Shown: positions 1-11,991 of the stretch, piece by piece
How the letters are laid out: each line of letters starts with the position of its first letter
Position numbering within the stretch: the stretch's first letter is position 1
DNA from: Hirudo medicinalis
Taxonomy: Eukaryota > Annelida > Clitellata > Hirudinida > Hirudinidae
Direction of reading: 5' to 3'
Assembly (NCBI GenBank): GCA_011800805.1
Contig: MPNW01000035.1
Location: 274,003 to 338,002, forward strand
Length of the DNA stretch: 64,000 nt
The notes under the pieces: generated by a model
What the model was told of the DNA's origin: nothing
Database searches by the model: none
Seen by the model: only the letters and a program-made list of their open reading frames with translations
Program-made: the position numbers and the translations under genes

Positions 1-162
1 GGAGAGGTATACTCCAATGGGAAGCAATATTTCAGTGTTCAGGAACTGAAAAATGCTTTGAATAAGACCTGGAAGAAACTGGATGAAAAGAGCTTGAAAC
101 CTTTCCTGGTTTCATTAAAAAATAGAGATCAAAAGTTAATTATTAAGAAAGGAGATAACTAA
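1..162 (+). mobile_element. C-terminal end of a Tc1/mariner-type transposase (partial)
   Basis: An open frame runs from the first base to a TAA at 160-162 and encodes about 53 residues. The pattern is a helical stretch with ELKNALNKTW, then a conserved SLKNRDQ-like turn and a final VI/II-K-K-G motif. This resembles the last 50 residues of Tc1/mariner transposases, where an arginine-rich SxxxR turn precedes a terminal KGG. The catalytic DDE/D core would lie left of the window and cannot be checked. The inverted terminal repeat expected downstream was not recognised. The family call is from memory of the motif and is moderate at best. Confidence 0.45.
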
Positions 163-509
163 CATTATTGACTTTCATATAAACAATAATTTAAAGGTTT
201 GATTTTAATAAATATGAAAATTTGTGCTCCCTAGTGTTTCGTGTTCCTACACGAGATTTTGGGTATTTCCAGCTTTTCTCGGAATTCGCACGAAATATTT
301 GCCTGAGTTCAATAAAATTGATAAGTGTGTAAATCGAATGTGTTTCAGTACATTGTATGAAAAAATGGCTATGAAAATTCTGTACATAAAAAGTTAAGCT
401 TTGCCATAGCTACTAATATTTTCGTCCAAAGTCGTAAATTCTTGAAATATAATAAATCTTTTAAATTAAAATTGATTTTTTATCTTATGTTTTAAAAAAT
501 CACGGGAGG
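163..509. other. AT-rich spacer without a recognised gene
   Basis: No convincing coding frame, RNA gene or repeat end is seen between the transposase tail and the LINE fragment. The sequence ends in a G-rich run near 505-512. Confidence 0.4.
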
Positions 510-989
510 GGGGGCTGGCCCTCATGTTGAATGCATTCAAGAATATTGGTTAAAGTTGATCTTGCTGGAATGAAGCCATGTTGGTTGTTATCAATTAGGT
601 TAAGGCGTGTAAAAGTGTAGAATTAGTGATTTATTGATTATTTTCACCATCACTCTGCAACAAGTTTTTTCTCTATTGATATTGGTCTATAGTTTTCAAG
701 AGATATAGTAAGGACCCTTCTTATGTATGGGTGACACAAGGGCAATTTTCCATTCGTGGGGTAATTTTTTTACCTTTGAATGATGCATCGAATATGTGGA
801 AAGTGGAGCTGCTAAGCATGAGGCACATGTTTGGCTTTGCAGTGGAAGTTCTGGAGAGAATACATGGGTTGTCACCATCATCGATTGTAAAAAAGATGAG
901 AAATATTTGTTAAAAGTGTTGGTAATTTCTAGTGGGTTCCGCGTCAGGTCACCATTAGGGAGAGCAACCTCAGAAATTCCAGATCTCAT
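510..989 (-). mobile_element. Non-LTR retrotransposon (LINE) reverse-transcriptase fragment, frameshifted
   Basis: Read on the minus strand, one frame holds NGDLT followed by EITNTFNKYFSS and then LPHEWKIALVSPIHKKG. This is the linker and first RT block of jockey/CR1-like LINEs. After a frame change come NYRPIS-like residues and then DNNQHGFIPARSTLTN, the classic QHGF...RS motif. Frames change at least twice and the RT catalytic box is absent, so this is a dead fragment. Its orientation is opposite to SPRYD7. The LINE clade cannot be decided from so short a piece. Confidence 0.7.
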
Positions 990-2120
990 GTGTATCTGTT
1001 TACATATTTGAAAAATTGGCTAATGTTCCCGCTTTTAAGTAGTAGGTTAAGAGCTCCCTCGATCTAAAATAATCTTTTATTGACGTGGTGGATCTCTTAG
1101 CAAATCTGTAATATAATTTTCTATTGGCATCACTAGTGTTCGTCCTCCAATTTCTCCAAAGTTTGCCTTGAGCAAATTATTAGTGAATTCGGGATATTTA
1201 CTTTTATGTTTTCGATCAGAAAGTGTGAGTTTTGGAACAAACATCTCGCTTGCTAATTCAGTCTGGTATCTGAACTATTTCCAACAGCAGTCAGCATTTG
1301 GACAAAACTGGAAAAGGGATGGACTGGTAATGGACATTAGGTTTGTTGAGAGCATTAGGCCTGATAACAATGACATTATGATCACTGGTTGAGATGGGAC
1401 ACGTTGTCTCAATTGATTTTATAAACTGAGGGTCATCTCAAAAATGAGGTTAAGGATATTGCCATAGCGTGTGGCAGATGTATTTTGGAAAATTCATTTG
1501 GTATCTTGACGAGGTGAGAATAACAGTCTCTTAATAACGATACAGTTTGATTAGAGTGGAGTACGTTCAATAGAACTTCAAGACCACTAAAACATAAAGA
1601 CTTAATTGAACTTATTATTAGAGCTTCTTAGGTTTGTTAAACTACTTGCAAGTCGTGGGTTTATCAGCGAAAGGGCCTGGGGAGGACTCCTGGTTGGTCA
1701 CGAGACGCCGAACGTTTTTCAACCCTGCGAAGGTAAGTTTGTTCTGCCTGCATAAGTGTCAGGGCACGGTTGAAAAATACCTTTCGTAGATCAAGGTCAG
1801 AAGAGGCTCTAAGTAATTTGGAACATAGCAGGATAGAATCAACCGAGCTTTGAAGCAGGACCTTGTATGTGCCAATCGCCTTGTCTCAACTACTCGAGGC
1901 ATGATTGAGATTATTTTTACAGAACTCTGAGAACAGTGTAGATTTATTTACACCTGGTCTTGGGGTGAGCCCCGTAACAATGACATTGGTAGACCTCCGC
2001 GCAATGCCACTCTTCTCTTTCTAGAGGTCCAATGGTTGTCGCTTTCGCAGCAGTACCAGCATTAGCACTGGCAACATTTGCATCGTTGAAAGTCGCAAGC
2101 TTCGTAAATAATGCATAATG
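990..2120. other. Intergenic stretch, no gene recognised
   Basis: Only short open frames without family resemblance occur. The less AT-rich part at about 1640-1930 looks like old repeat sequence, but no ends or coding motifs were identified. Confidence 0.4.
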
Positions 2121-2281
2121 CAGGTGCCTGCATATGGCGGTAATGGCAACAGTCGTAAATGTGTCGTGTTCGAAACCCAGCCTGCAAGAGCCCTTGGGAA
2201 GGAACGCTATATAAATGGTTAACAAAAAGCGCCTCTGACGCTTTGCATATGGCGCTATATAAATGAACTACATTTACATTT
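2121..2281 (+). mobile_element. SINE family B copy (tRNA-like head)
   Basis: Shares an ordered set of blocks with copies at 17863-18047 and 29341-29391. These are a GGCGGTAATGGCAACAGTCG block, a GTTCGAAACCCAGCCTGC block resembling a pol III box B, an AAAAAGCGCCTCTGA block and an ACATTTACATTTA end. The copy is diverged and lacks the first ~15 bases of the head seen in the other two. Pol III origin is inferred from the box B-like motif. Confidence 0.65.
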
Positions 2282-2399
2282 AATGGCGTGAGAGTGGCAG
2301 TCCGTGAAAGACTTAGTAATTTGTAGCATCATGTTGTGCTACTCCTATATTATTCGACCGCAATCCTGGTGCCCTTTCTTTTTGACATAGGCGAATGAT

Positions 2400-2895
2400 A
2401 GACCAGACCATCGCCGCGGCACTCGGTCCTGGTGTTTGTTTGGCCCAGGTTTTCAGGCGTTCACTGGATGCGACCATAAGAGCGCTTTTGTCCGCAGAGG
2501 CAAGGTTAGACCATTCAAATCCTTGCTGAAAATGAAAGAATGGGCCAATTTGTTCTCTGAAGTGGGCAAGTCAACGGAACTTGCCAGCAATTTTGTCGTT
2601 GGCCTTGAAAGATTTGTTTGAAGGATGTGCGGCTGGCCTACATACGATGATATAAACATTCTACGTTATGACTTGTTCGATTCTCATTATGAAGCTCATT
2701 TGGAAAGCAAGCTTTTTTCGTGGAAGGTATAGACCTTTTCCTACTACCCCCTGTCGTTCTTCTCTGACGATGCATTCCAAGCGAGCCAACTATACCGCCT
2801 ACATGTGGCACAACTCACATATTCAATATCCGAATATTCTACCCCTTGCTGGCCATGGCTGGACATTGTCTGATTTGTCGGATATTGATTGATAC
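2400..2895 (+). pseudogene. Decayed transposon-associated reading frame (FTGCD family)
   Basis: One frame contains FQAFTGCDHKSAFVRRGK then a lysine-rich RPFKSLLKMKE segment. After a stop and frame change, a second segment carries LPPCRSS-like residues, KRANYTAYMWHN and GHGWTLSD. From memory, this succession (FTGCD...RKGK, then KRANYxAYxW, then GHGW) is typical of a repetitive gene family linked to DNA transposons in many marine invertebrate genomes. Stops and frameshifts make it a pseudogene. No inverted repeats were identified around it. The biochemical function of the intact family is not known to me. Confidence 0.4.
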
Positions 2896-3636
2896 GAAGG
2901 AGATATGATGACATTATTTATTCAAAAAGTCTTCTCACCGATCAATCAGCAGATGAAGACTTCATATTAGAACAAGTGGAAGAATGCCAAATTGACATTA
3001 TAATCGAGGCCATAATTGAGGATGATAGCTAGAAAAGCTTTTCTCGACGATATTTTGTGAATAGACTTAATCATTTATGTTTGTTCAAATGTAAATATTG
3101 TTTAAAGCTTCGTTTGTATTTGTTGGGCTCTTTTAGCATCTTTAAAATCTTTGATATGCTAAATAGTCTGTAAACAAACACAAATATCTTTTATACTTTT
3201 ACCTAAATAAGTTTTATAGTAAAAACGTAAAATAATATATATTATAGTAAAAAGTAGAAAATTTAATTTTCGATTTTACTCATTTTGGGTATTTCTCTTA
3301 AAATTGAACGGTCAATCACTCGAAAGTTAACCATGGCCCAGGATTACCAAATTTCAGTAGCTTATTATTTAAAGTATTAAGAAAATATTTTGGAAATTTA
3401 CCCCTTATTGGGAAGGGGTGGTCTAGGCTCGGCCCTTGGTCCATAAACTAGGATGTTTACATTACGTTTCTTTTTTTTCTCTCTATCGTACGAGAAGCAG
3501 ATGGGCAAATGTTGGTTACGGTTGTGTAGGAATAATTGATTTGGAGCTAACGTTATGTCATTACTTAAGGTACATATTTGGTGAAGAACTCGAGAATAAA
3601 ATTTGTAAGACGTTTGGAGTTTATATCTTCCAGATT
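2896..3636. other. AT-rich intergenic region and SPRYD7 upstream sequence
   Basis: No gene, RNA or repeat is recognised. The last ~200 bases must include the SPRYD7 promoter and 5' UTR, but no TATA box or other element stands out. Confidence 0.4.
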
Positions 3637-4816
3637 ATGAGTTGCTTCTGTTGCTCCCGGTGGCCTTATTCAGATTCTGATTCAAACATCGGACATGTGC
3701 GTCTTTCGTCATTGCCTGATGTACAACTGGATCCTAACCGTTCAGGTCAAGAATTACTATCTCTATCCAATAACTACCTTTTCTTACAAAATTTGTTCAA
3801 ATTTATTCAACTTGCCAAGTGATATTTTATCATTGCTGATGCAACGTTTTATAATGCATATTATCTAATTTATTAATCGAAGTTAATGAAAAAGGAAAGC
3901 TTTTGGGGTTCAACTCCTTCTATTAAAAATTAAGTTTGAGTTCTGTGCTTCTTAAAATAAGTGCAAAACTATATGGATGCAAAGGTAAATGAATATTTGT
4001 TTGATGTTTATGTAAACATGATGATCAATATCTTCTGCATGAAGCTTATTAGTTGTTAACTTGAAATTTGCAGCTCAAGGAGTTGTTATTGTTAAAAATG
4101 GGAGCAGAATCTGTGGTTCAGGTGCAGCTCTAACAAACACTCCAATACACCAAAACAAGGCATATTTTGAGGCTAAATTGCAATCATCAGGTAAGACTAA
4201 TCTTAACTCAAATTCATAATTGTTGATAACAAATCAAGTGTTGTGGCAGTATTTATTTAATTTTATTTACTTGAAACACTTTAATGATCAGTTGAACAAT
4301 CCATTTGATTGAAGGTATTTGGGGAATTGGCCTAGCCACTCGAAACTGTAATCTCAGCAAAACTCCCCAGGGTAATGACGGAGAAAGTTGGGTATTGAGG
4401 CATGATGGGACTTTGTTTCACAATGGACAGGAGAGGCAAAGACTGAAGGACATCCCTCAAGAAGGAGATGTCATGGTTGGTCAAATCTCAAACCTTTGGA
4501 AGTATAAATCGAATAGATTTTGAAACTGGAACATTTTTTCAGGGTTTCACCTATGACCATGTTGATTTCATAATCTATTTGAATGGGAAACCCACCAATT
4601 GCTCATTCAGTGGCATCAAAGGGACAGTCTTCCCCATTGTTTATGGTATGATTGATATTTTGTAAGTTGACAATTTGTGTTTTGATTCTAATGAAACGAG
4701 TTAACTTTTTACTTCAAGTTGATGACGGAGCGATTATTGACATGAGCTTCGGTCGATTTTGCCATGAACCTCCTCCAGGCTTTGAAGAAATTATGATTGA
4801 AAAGTCTTTATTATAA
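3637..4816 (+). CDS. SPRYD7: SPRY domain-containing protein 7
   Basis: Five exons (3637-3745, 4074-4190, 4315-4475, 4543-4645, 4719-4816) join without a frame break into 195 residues. The vertebrate protein has 196. The start is the ATG that opens MSCFCCSRW, a short Cys-rich N-terminus like that of vertebrate SPRYD7. The SPRY/B30.2 beta-sandwich follows: VIVKNGSRICGSG, IHQNKAYFEAKLQ, GIWGIGLATRN, LRHDGTLFHN, GDVMGFTYDHVDF, YLNGK, and GTVFPIVY, ending in PPPGFEEI. SPRY domains mediate protein-protein contacts. No enzymatic role is known for this member, and its cellular role is poorly defined. Nothing is missing. The gene converges on the SLCO gene, with 574 bp between the stop codons. Confidence 0.95.
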
Positions 4817-4827
4817 ATTTATTCCCA

Positions 4828-4833
4828 TTAAAT
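4828..4833 (+). promoter_or_regulatory. Probable poly(A) signal of SPRYD7
   Basis: ATTAAA lies 12 bases after the TAA stop. It is a common variant of the AATAAA hexamer. Position fits, but the signal is weak and unverified. Confidence 0.35.
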
Positions 4834-5390
4834 TTGCACTTTAATGTAATCGTTTCCAGTTAAATTGGAGTCTAACATCGAGGCTCATTTTATTTACATT
4901 TCTTTGTAATTAAAACAATAATTGCCTATAAAAGTATAGGTTTGCTGTTGAATTACCATCATTTGAGTATGTTAACTTTTACGGAGAGGTGCCATTTGCT
5001 TCATGCGTGATGGTTTGCCAATTACAAAGTTCAGGAGGAATCTGTTGCCTTTCAGACAATTCATTCAACATCTGTTAATTGCTTTGTAAATGATTTTAAT
5101 GCTTATTCATGTCATCATGTCTCCATGTTGATTTTTAGGCTCATGCAGTGTTGATTAGGAGAAGTGTCAGAAAAGTATTTAAATGAATTGGCCGTTGAAG
5201 AGCTCTTATGCCTCAGAGTTTTCAAGCTTTGAGCTAGATGAACATCAGTTTCCTCATTTCACCACTCTCTTATTTATTTTTATTAATGAATACGATTTAA
5301 ACTGAACTTTGAAAATTACAAGTTATAAATTGAGAAAGCTCAACTCTATTTTTAAATGTTCTTGTTTTAACGCTTGTAGTACGCTTGAAA
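4834..5390. other. Intergenic spacer between two convergent genes
   Basis: Contains presumably the 3' UTRs of SPRYD7 and the SLCO gene. No coding or repeat feature is seen. Confidence 0.4.
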
Positions 5391-8300
5391 TTATTTATCT
5401 GATATCGTGTCTTGTAAGGGGAATCCTTGCTCCATCGTTGCAAGCTCCTTTTTGTGGTGGGTTTCCTCCAAATGTTTGGCTTTCTTGACTGCCAAATAGT
5501 AGTTTAAACCGTAACAAATTGAAGAGAAAATTCTGCATGCCAGCGTGAACCCGTGTAGAATTAGTCTGAAGTTCCGATGGTCGTAAGCCAAACAAGAACC
5601 TGTCGATTTTGTGCAGGGTTTTGTGGACCATAGAATACACGACGAGTCTAGCAAGCGCCCATATATGATCGTCGAGGGGAACACTGCAAAATGAATTCAA
5701 AAGGATTTGATTAATTATCATTGGAAACGATAATTTTATACTACAAACTTGCAGTGCAGATGAGAACCGATTGGATTCCCAATGCCAGAGACTTGTCAGT
5801 TTCATCTACGCATCTAAAACAGAATCAGCCATAAAACTGTTACAACTCCATTGACTGATGATTTTAGCTTACTTAAGAACGACATTTGTCAATGGAACGT
5901 TGTAGCTGCAGTTGATACCCGTCACCAAGGTCGACAAAATAACGTATGTGACGAGGAAGATAAAACAAGATTGGTCACACATTCCTTTCGTCGCTTCTGC
6001 CTCCCATCCGGTGCAGGTGCAGTTTCCGAACAACTTTGAGAAATATTAATTTAAGAAGCTAGCATTAGGTTTTTTGTGTGATTACGAAGATAATCGAGAT
6101 AAAAAAAATGCAATAACGTTTCACTTGATGATTAAAATGTATTATTTTACTTCAGATCCATTTATTGAGAAACTTCTTGAACATCCAGCATGGCAAGGTG
6201 ACACGTGCCAGAGGTTGTCAGAACCACAAACAGGATCGAATAAGTCATCAGCACAAGCACACTTCGAATTGCAAGATTGATTCAGTTGAACCCTTTAATA
6301 GATGATTAAATTCCTAGATTGTAAGGATCTTAGCAAAAGCTTGAAATGAAAAATCAAAAGATGAACGAACATCGAAGATGCTTGATCATAGCCAAAAGGG
6401 AAGTAAGACTGAGAGCAGGGTAGGAACATGATGATGACAAACAATAAGCAATTGACAATCGACATCGACCACGAGAACAGCACATTTTTTGAGACTCCCT
6501 GATCATATCCGGGTTTAAACTTTCCACTGATCATTCCACCGCAATAAGACATTAACCCCCCGGCTATGCACGGAATCATGCCTGTTAAAATTGATGGAAC
6601 CAGCTCTACAAAGGTCATTGCTCATCAGTCTCTTCTAACGCAAAAATAAAAATACATTTAACTTAAAAATCCCAATTTCACTCCGTTATGTATAATCAAC
6701 TCAGCAAAATAATTCAACAAAAGACTCTTAACTCCAAGTAGACTGGCCATCCAAGCGACCTGAATGAAGTGCACCTCCATGTACTTTGGCAGAAAGGCAT
6801 AGAAAGAGTAAATGTAGCAGTCGATGCTGACAGCAATCGATGATATTGTGAAGACAGGATTCTTTAAAATTCTCACTGATTTTTGCCATAACTCTGGAAA
6901 TCACAAAGTAATCAAAACATAACTTATTTATTTTAAGGCACTAATAAGTATTACCAAATTCAGTTCAGACCATTTTTTATTTCAACAAATTAAAAAAAGA
7001 CAATGAATAAAATGTGACTAGCCATCATAATTACACATATTACACGAATTGAATGCACAACATTTGTAACAATAATCATTTATTATTAAAGCAATAATAA
7101 TAATAATTATTATTATATTACAATAATATATATTAATTATAATTAATATCAATATTAATTATTAATTATTAATTATAATCAATTATATATTTAATTATAT
7201 AATTAATTCAATTATATAATTAATATTTATATTAATAATTTATATATTATATTAATAATTAATAATTATATTAATTATATTATAATAATAATATTATAAT
7301 TTAATATTATTAATTTAATTAATTTAATATTATAATTTTAATATATAATATATAATATAATAATATAATATATAATAATAATAATTATTATTATTATTAT
7401 TAAACAACAACAGTACACAAAATAATAAACAGAGTTTCGGAAGTTTGGGACGGCGGCGGCAAAGCAATTAAAACATGACTGGAGAGAGGCAGTCTCAGAG
7501 AGCCTTTGTAAGACCGTAGAGGGGTACGGATTAAGATCCGTTTCCAAGGGAATTGGAATGAGTGAGTGGATTGCAGCTGCTATTTCCAGAATTCCACCGA
7601 CTAAATACATCAGATGCATGAAGATCCGGACTGCTGCCCTGCAGACTAAGATCTCCACGATGGAACCCGCAGGCTCCCACAAGATGTGATGATGGACGTC
7701 AAGCTATTGAATCTCTGGGCACATGATCCAGAAATGCCCAAGAACGGAAGGCCCACGACACGAGAGACACAACGTCGTTATGAGAAGATTGAACACTACT
7801 GAATGAAAAAGGCCACACAACAAAAATAGAGCCCAGTATCCCTACAGAGCAGGGACTTAAAATACAAGATCAGTGCGCCTGGAAAAGCGACAGCTACATA
7901 GTGACGTATCCATTATTTCAGATGTTTTCAACTTGGACAGGGAGCATGGCAGGAAAGTCTCGAAATACGACATCCAAGATGTTCACAAGTAGATGTTGAA
8001 AAATGCTCCAGTCGGCACCCCAGAGATTGCATCCAGATGTAGGCGCTTTCATATGCAACTGGAGAGGAGTGATGGCTGAAAATTCGTTTGGGCTTTGGAG
8101 AGGTTGAGGCATCCCTATATCAAACCTCACGAGCATTGCGTTATTACAAAATATGGAGGGCTCAGAAGTACCTCCAAAAGAAGAACAGATCTATGAAAAT
8201 AGATTGTGAATTTACAAAAACATGAATCGTTGATGTTACTCGGTGCTGTTGCATTTTTTGATGACTGCTTTCCTTTCCTTAATTCATGTCCAAGGAGATC

Positions 8301-9474
8301 TCGGACCCTTATGCAGACTAAACCTTTCGGAGAGGTTTTCGGATGTTGCATGCTTTTTATGTTTGTGAGGCCAAGAAAAAAATAAGTTGATAAATAATAA
8401 GTAATAATATTAATTCTTGCCAATAGTTGTTCAACTTACCAATCGCATTCGTCTCAAAGATTGACCTTCTTCTGGATTGTGGGTTGGTACTCTGTTGACT
8501 GGTACTTGGATTATTGTTGTCTTTTAACTCAGAATCCCCTTTTCTGAAATCTTCAGGCAGAAAAAAAGTCGGAATGCATATAACGGAGTTGACGACAAAA
8601 CAGGCGAAATAACCAAGCCACCAAGCTCCAAGCCATTTCGGATGATCGGGAGTAAGTAAAGTTGCTGAATTAAGATAATGAGAATAATTATAAAAAATAT
8701 ATACAAATGATATCCTCTGAAGTACTAACGCTTAAGAGTACTGGGCAATGAGAGAAAAACACTGCCGAGTCCAAATGCAACCACTGGAGAGACGAACCTC
8801 ATGAGGAACATTATACCTTCAATGAAAACAGTCAAAAACAACAAAATACAGTGAAAATACAGTAAAATCAATCAACGTAACGTACCGATGAGTTTTGAAG
8901 AGAGATGAACGGACAAATTATCATCAATGAAAGCCATTCCGACGGTCCATAGTGAGACTCCTGCTAACCCATGCATGATTTCAGATATGCAGAAGAAAGT
9001 CATGGCAACACAATTTGGACCAATATCTGATTCCATGTCTGTTACGTCATCGTGACACTCTGTCGCATTAGCACTTTTAGGAAAGCACAGATCGGAAATG
9101 TCTTTGTTGAAAGTCTCAGAATGTGAAGAATTGATGTCGATAGAAATGACTTCATCATTGGAGCCATAGATGAAGTGGGGTACAGTATAAAGGAGCCCAC
9201 ACAAACCAGTAGACAACATACAGATTGCGAACAAGCGGACTCGGTGTTTTCTGCCAAAATAATAAGGAATGACAGGAGAACCCACGAAGTATCCTATGGT
9301 GGCGATGGTCATTAGAAGACCTGATAAAGAACTTGAGAGATGGAATTTCTTCTCGAGTGAGGTGAGCATGGAAGCGGTATAGCTACCTTGAATGCCATGC
9401 GTGAAGCAAAAAATAAGATAAAGTACTATGAAAGTCCAGAAATTGTATCTGATTCTATCGATTATTCCCTTCAT
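5391..9474 (-). CDS. Organic anion transporter family member (SLCO/OATP)
   Basis: Nine minus-strand exons (9474-8886, 8816-8730, 8664-8440, 6893-6733, 6603-6371, 6292-6151, 6033-5873, 5813-5749, 5683-5391) join in phase to 651 residues, normal for OATPs. These 12-helix plasma-membrane carriers move amphipathic organic anions. Diagnostic features are LEKKFHLSSSLSG after the first helix, the signature DHPKWLGAWWLG before helix 6, and FLPKYMEV. Exons 6-7 carry a Cys-rich Kazal-like extracellular loop with DPVCGSDNLWHVSPCHAGC. KSLALGIQ and FPSTIIYG lie near the end. The ATG at 9474 is the first in-frame Met in exon 1 before helix 1. The open frame runs about 110 bp further upstream without an ATG, so a 5' exon is possible. 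Substrate cannot be predicted. Confidence 0.9.
7080..7402. repeat. A/T-only low-complexity tract in an SLCO intron
   Basis: About 320 bases made almost only of A and T, built from TAAT, ATTA and ATAATA words, in the 1.5-kb intron between SLCO exons 3 and 4. Confidence 0.9.
7430..8280 (+). mobile_element. R2/NeSL-like LINE C-terminal fragment (dead)
   Basis: On the plus strand, antisense to the host SLCO gene, frames give PPTKYIRCMKIRTAALQTK. This is followed by a Cys...His...Cys module containing ESLGH, MIQKCPRT and a RHNVV-like tail. R2/NeSL-type LINEs have this arrangement (a CCHC zinc motif after the RT thumb, then a restriction-like endonuclease). Stops and at least one frameshift interrupt it. 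The later part (about 7900-8140) continues with LINE-like residues but is not diagnostic. The fragment lies wholly inside an intron. Confidence 0.55.
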
Positions 9475-9929
9475 CTCACTGGGTCCGAGTTCTTGAATTA
9501 TCGGCCTCAGTAGTCTTTCAAGCTTTTTGTTTAAATTTATAGCTGCATGCAGCTGGCTTAGAATTATTTTCGCTATATTCACATAGCCTGTGGTTCATAG
9601 GTCGAACTCTGAGATATAAGAAATAAGTTCTGGTTCATATAAATATATTTTCAAAGAAAACATTCTTCTGCAGAATTTCAGATATTTCAGATTCAACTTA
9701 TTCAAGTTAATCGCATTTTGGACCCTCAATTTATTTTGAAATGTGTGAAGTTGCAATTAAATAGTGAGAAATATAGGATATTTTTTTGTTATAAATATAC
9801 AAGTTAACTTGAATTTAGCCTGCAAATTTTTCCCAAATTGAAAATGCTAAGAGCTTGTGTTATTAGAAGGTAATTCATACAAAGACATCAAATTAAGTGG
9901 CGAAGTGACTTCGAATGGTGGATGGATAA
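9475..9929. other. Upstream region of the SLCO gene
   Basis: Should hold the 5' UTR or a 5' exon of the SLCO gene and its promoter. Neither was identified with confidence. Confidence 0.35.
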
Positions 9930-10080
9930 GTGACGGGCAAAAGCCAACTCACAAGCAACGACTTTTGTCAGTTCTACAGAGATTTCCAGGTTCATGAGGT
10001 AGGTTTACGGGTAGGGGTAGGGTTAGGGATGGAGTTAGGTACCAAAAGTCGCTGCCTATGAGTTGGCTTTTGCCCGTCAC
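9930..10080. mobile_element. MITE with 38-bp terminal inverted repeats
   Basis: The first 38 bases (starting GTGACGGGCAAAAGCC) are the reverse complement of the last 38 with three mismatches. The 75-bp centre is G-rich with AGGGGTAGGGTTAGGG. There is no coding capacity, so it is a non-autonomous DNA element. A 10-bp direct repeat ACTTCGAATG (9908-9917 and 10094-10103) flanks it at 12-13 bp on each side. This may be an outer target duplication or chance. The superfamily is not assigned. Confidence 0.75.
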
Positions 10081-10728
10081 GTGGCCAACAATCACTTCGA
10101 ATGAACAGCAATTAAGGCAAGGTCACATAAAGAAGAAAATAAAATGATCGAAGGGTCACAAAACAAGGCTATTTTCACTCTTAAAATTAAGATATGAAAT
10201 TTACTGAATTTGATGCCGATTCTATTACCATGTCGAAATTGAATTACCGATGTCGATGGATAGCAGCACAAAGTTCGATGCCTCTGGATGCTAGCATGAG
10301 AACCGAAGGAGTCATTATAAAGCATACTCAAAATTTGCAGCGAGGCATTAGAGGCAAGTCAAGTGCTGTCATATTTTCATATGTTATGCCCAAAATTAAA
10401 CCTAAATAAAGCGCAAAAACATCAAAACACAGTCAATCGAAAGTATAAAGTTGAAAAACAGTACGTTCCAAGAATCCGAATCGGGTTAAAAAAAACCTAT
10501 AAAAAACATTACAATTTTAAAGAATTCATTACTTTAGTTTAGTTGAAAAACAAACTTCCTTCACATCCCTGCGAACCATCAACGTGTTGAATTTATCAAT
10601 TCAAACAAATAGCGAAAATTGTGAGATGCAGAAAATTTTGACATTGTTGTTGTCAAATATTTGGAACTGTGTTAACTCAAAACTTCTCATGTGATCGTTT
10701 TTCAAGAAATCCGATTTTGAATGTGATG
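10081..10728. other. Intergenic spacer, no gene recognised
   Basis: Only short, unrelated open frames. No RNA or repeat feature was found before the LTR that begins at 10729. Confidence 0.4.
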
Positions 10729-11159
10729 TGTAGGAACACACGCACACGCACACAGCACAAAGATGCGCGAAGTCATTGGAGAACTTCGTCCCGCATGTGG
10801 CCAGCTTCGAGTGTACCAAGCTCCAGCAGCAGAACGAAGAACTTCGTCCTAGACGTGCAGGACCAGTGATCGACCACGATTCCTTTGTGTGAGGAGCTAC
10901 GGCCATCCTCCCGAGAGTCTATATAAGGAACCAGGCGGAGCGACTCTAACATCTTCTTCTTCCTCCGGACTCTTCACTTGACGTCTACCCTTGTTTAGGA
11001 CTCTTTTCTCTGTCTCGCTTGATTCTTACCTTGTATTCTTACTCTTTGCTGACTATACGATTTCCTCTGAGTGTTGTTCATTCTGTGAACTCTGTTGCTG
11101 TTAAATAAAAGCCTGTAAAAATAGCAGTTGCGTTTTTAATTTTTGTCAGATCCGCAACA
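10729..11159 (+). mobile_element. Solo LTR of a retrotransposon
   Basis: A 431-bp block starts TGTAGGAACAC and ends CCGCAACA (TG...CA type). It has a TATATAA box near 10920-10926 and an AATAAA at 11104-11109. It is flanked by the 4-bp duplication GATG (10725-10728 and 11160-11163). No second LTR or pol sequence adjoins, so it looks like an intact solo LTR left by LTR-LTR recombination. Gypsy-like is likely from the general layout. The family is unknown. Confidence 0.7.
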
Positions 11160-11251
11160 GATGTAAAGTATTTTTGGGGTGAAAAATAATTTTTATCGAT
11201 ATCGATTGGCTTGCAGCAAGAGTTTATAAAGCATTAGCTCCACTCGGCTTG

Positions 11252-11385
11252 AGTCCCGTCCTAATCATCTAGTTATGAAATGGACGTTAATTAAACACAC
11301 ACACACACACTCGGCTTGAGTCGAATCTCGTTGCGGGAGCACCGTCCTAATCATTTAGCTATGCAACGGACGTTAATAAACAATT
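11252..11385 (+). mobile_element. Two truncated copies of the tRNA-Glu-derived SINE (family A)
   Basis: Tail block GTCCTAATCAT..TAG..AT followed by GGACGTTAAT occurs at 11252-11293. It recurs at about 11320-11385 after a (CA)n run, the second time preceded by GTTGCGGGAGCACC from the tRNA-like head. Both lack most of the 5' head seen at 59886. Confidence 0.7.
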
Positions 11386-11587
11386 ATTAATTTTTTTTAC
11401 TCGGCTTAGGCTGAAGCAGAATATTTTGCATGGGAATTTATTTGACATTATAAATTATGTTAGGTTGGTCCGTTTCGTGATAAGGTTTGGCAACATTTAA
11501 TTAAATTGAAAGGTAATATAATATACTTAAACATATAAATAATATATATTTGTAGATATTGAAAATTATAGAAGAAAACGGAAACAA

Positions 11588-11659
11588 CAGTTAGTAGTTT
11601 AATAAACAACTGAATTTAACAGTCAGTTAATAGTTTAATAAACAACTGAATTTAACAGT
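11588..11659. repeat. Two tandem 36-bp units
   Basis: CAGTTAGTAGTTTAATAAAC begins one unit at 11588. The next unit at 11624 repeats it with one visible difference. The surroundings are AT-rich, and no function is apparent. Confidence 0.8.
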
Positions 11660-11991
11660 CAACTTTAAGCAATTAAGGAACTTGTCTATAGTCTTTCTAC
11701 AACAAAGTTTCTATCGACAACTTCACCACGACAAGCCACTCGCTGCTACTTCTCACCAACTCCGCGTCCCCAGAACCACATAACATAGAACAATTAACAA
11801 AACTATTTCAACAGTAGATTATATATATATTTATTTATCTTAATTTCAACAAAATGAGGGTCACGAATGACCACTAACAGAAATTGTATTGATACAGGTG
11901 ATAGATTGATATAGGGTGATGCGAACGAGTAAGAGTTTAAATCATTTATATATATATAGAAAATTATTATTTCTAATCATTCGGCTATCAG

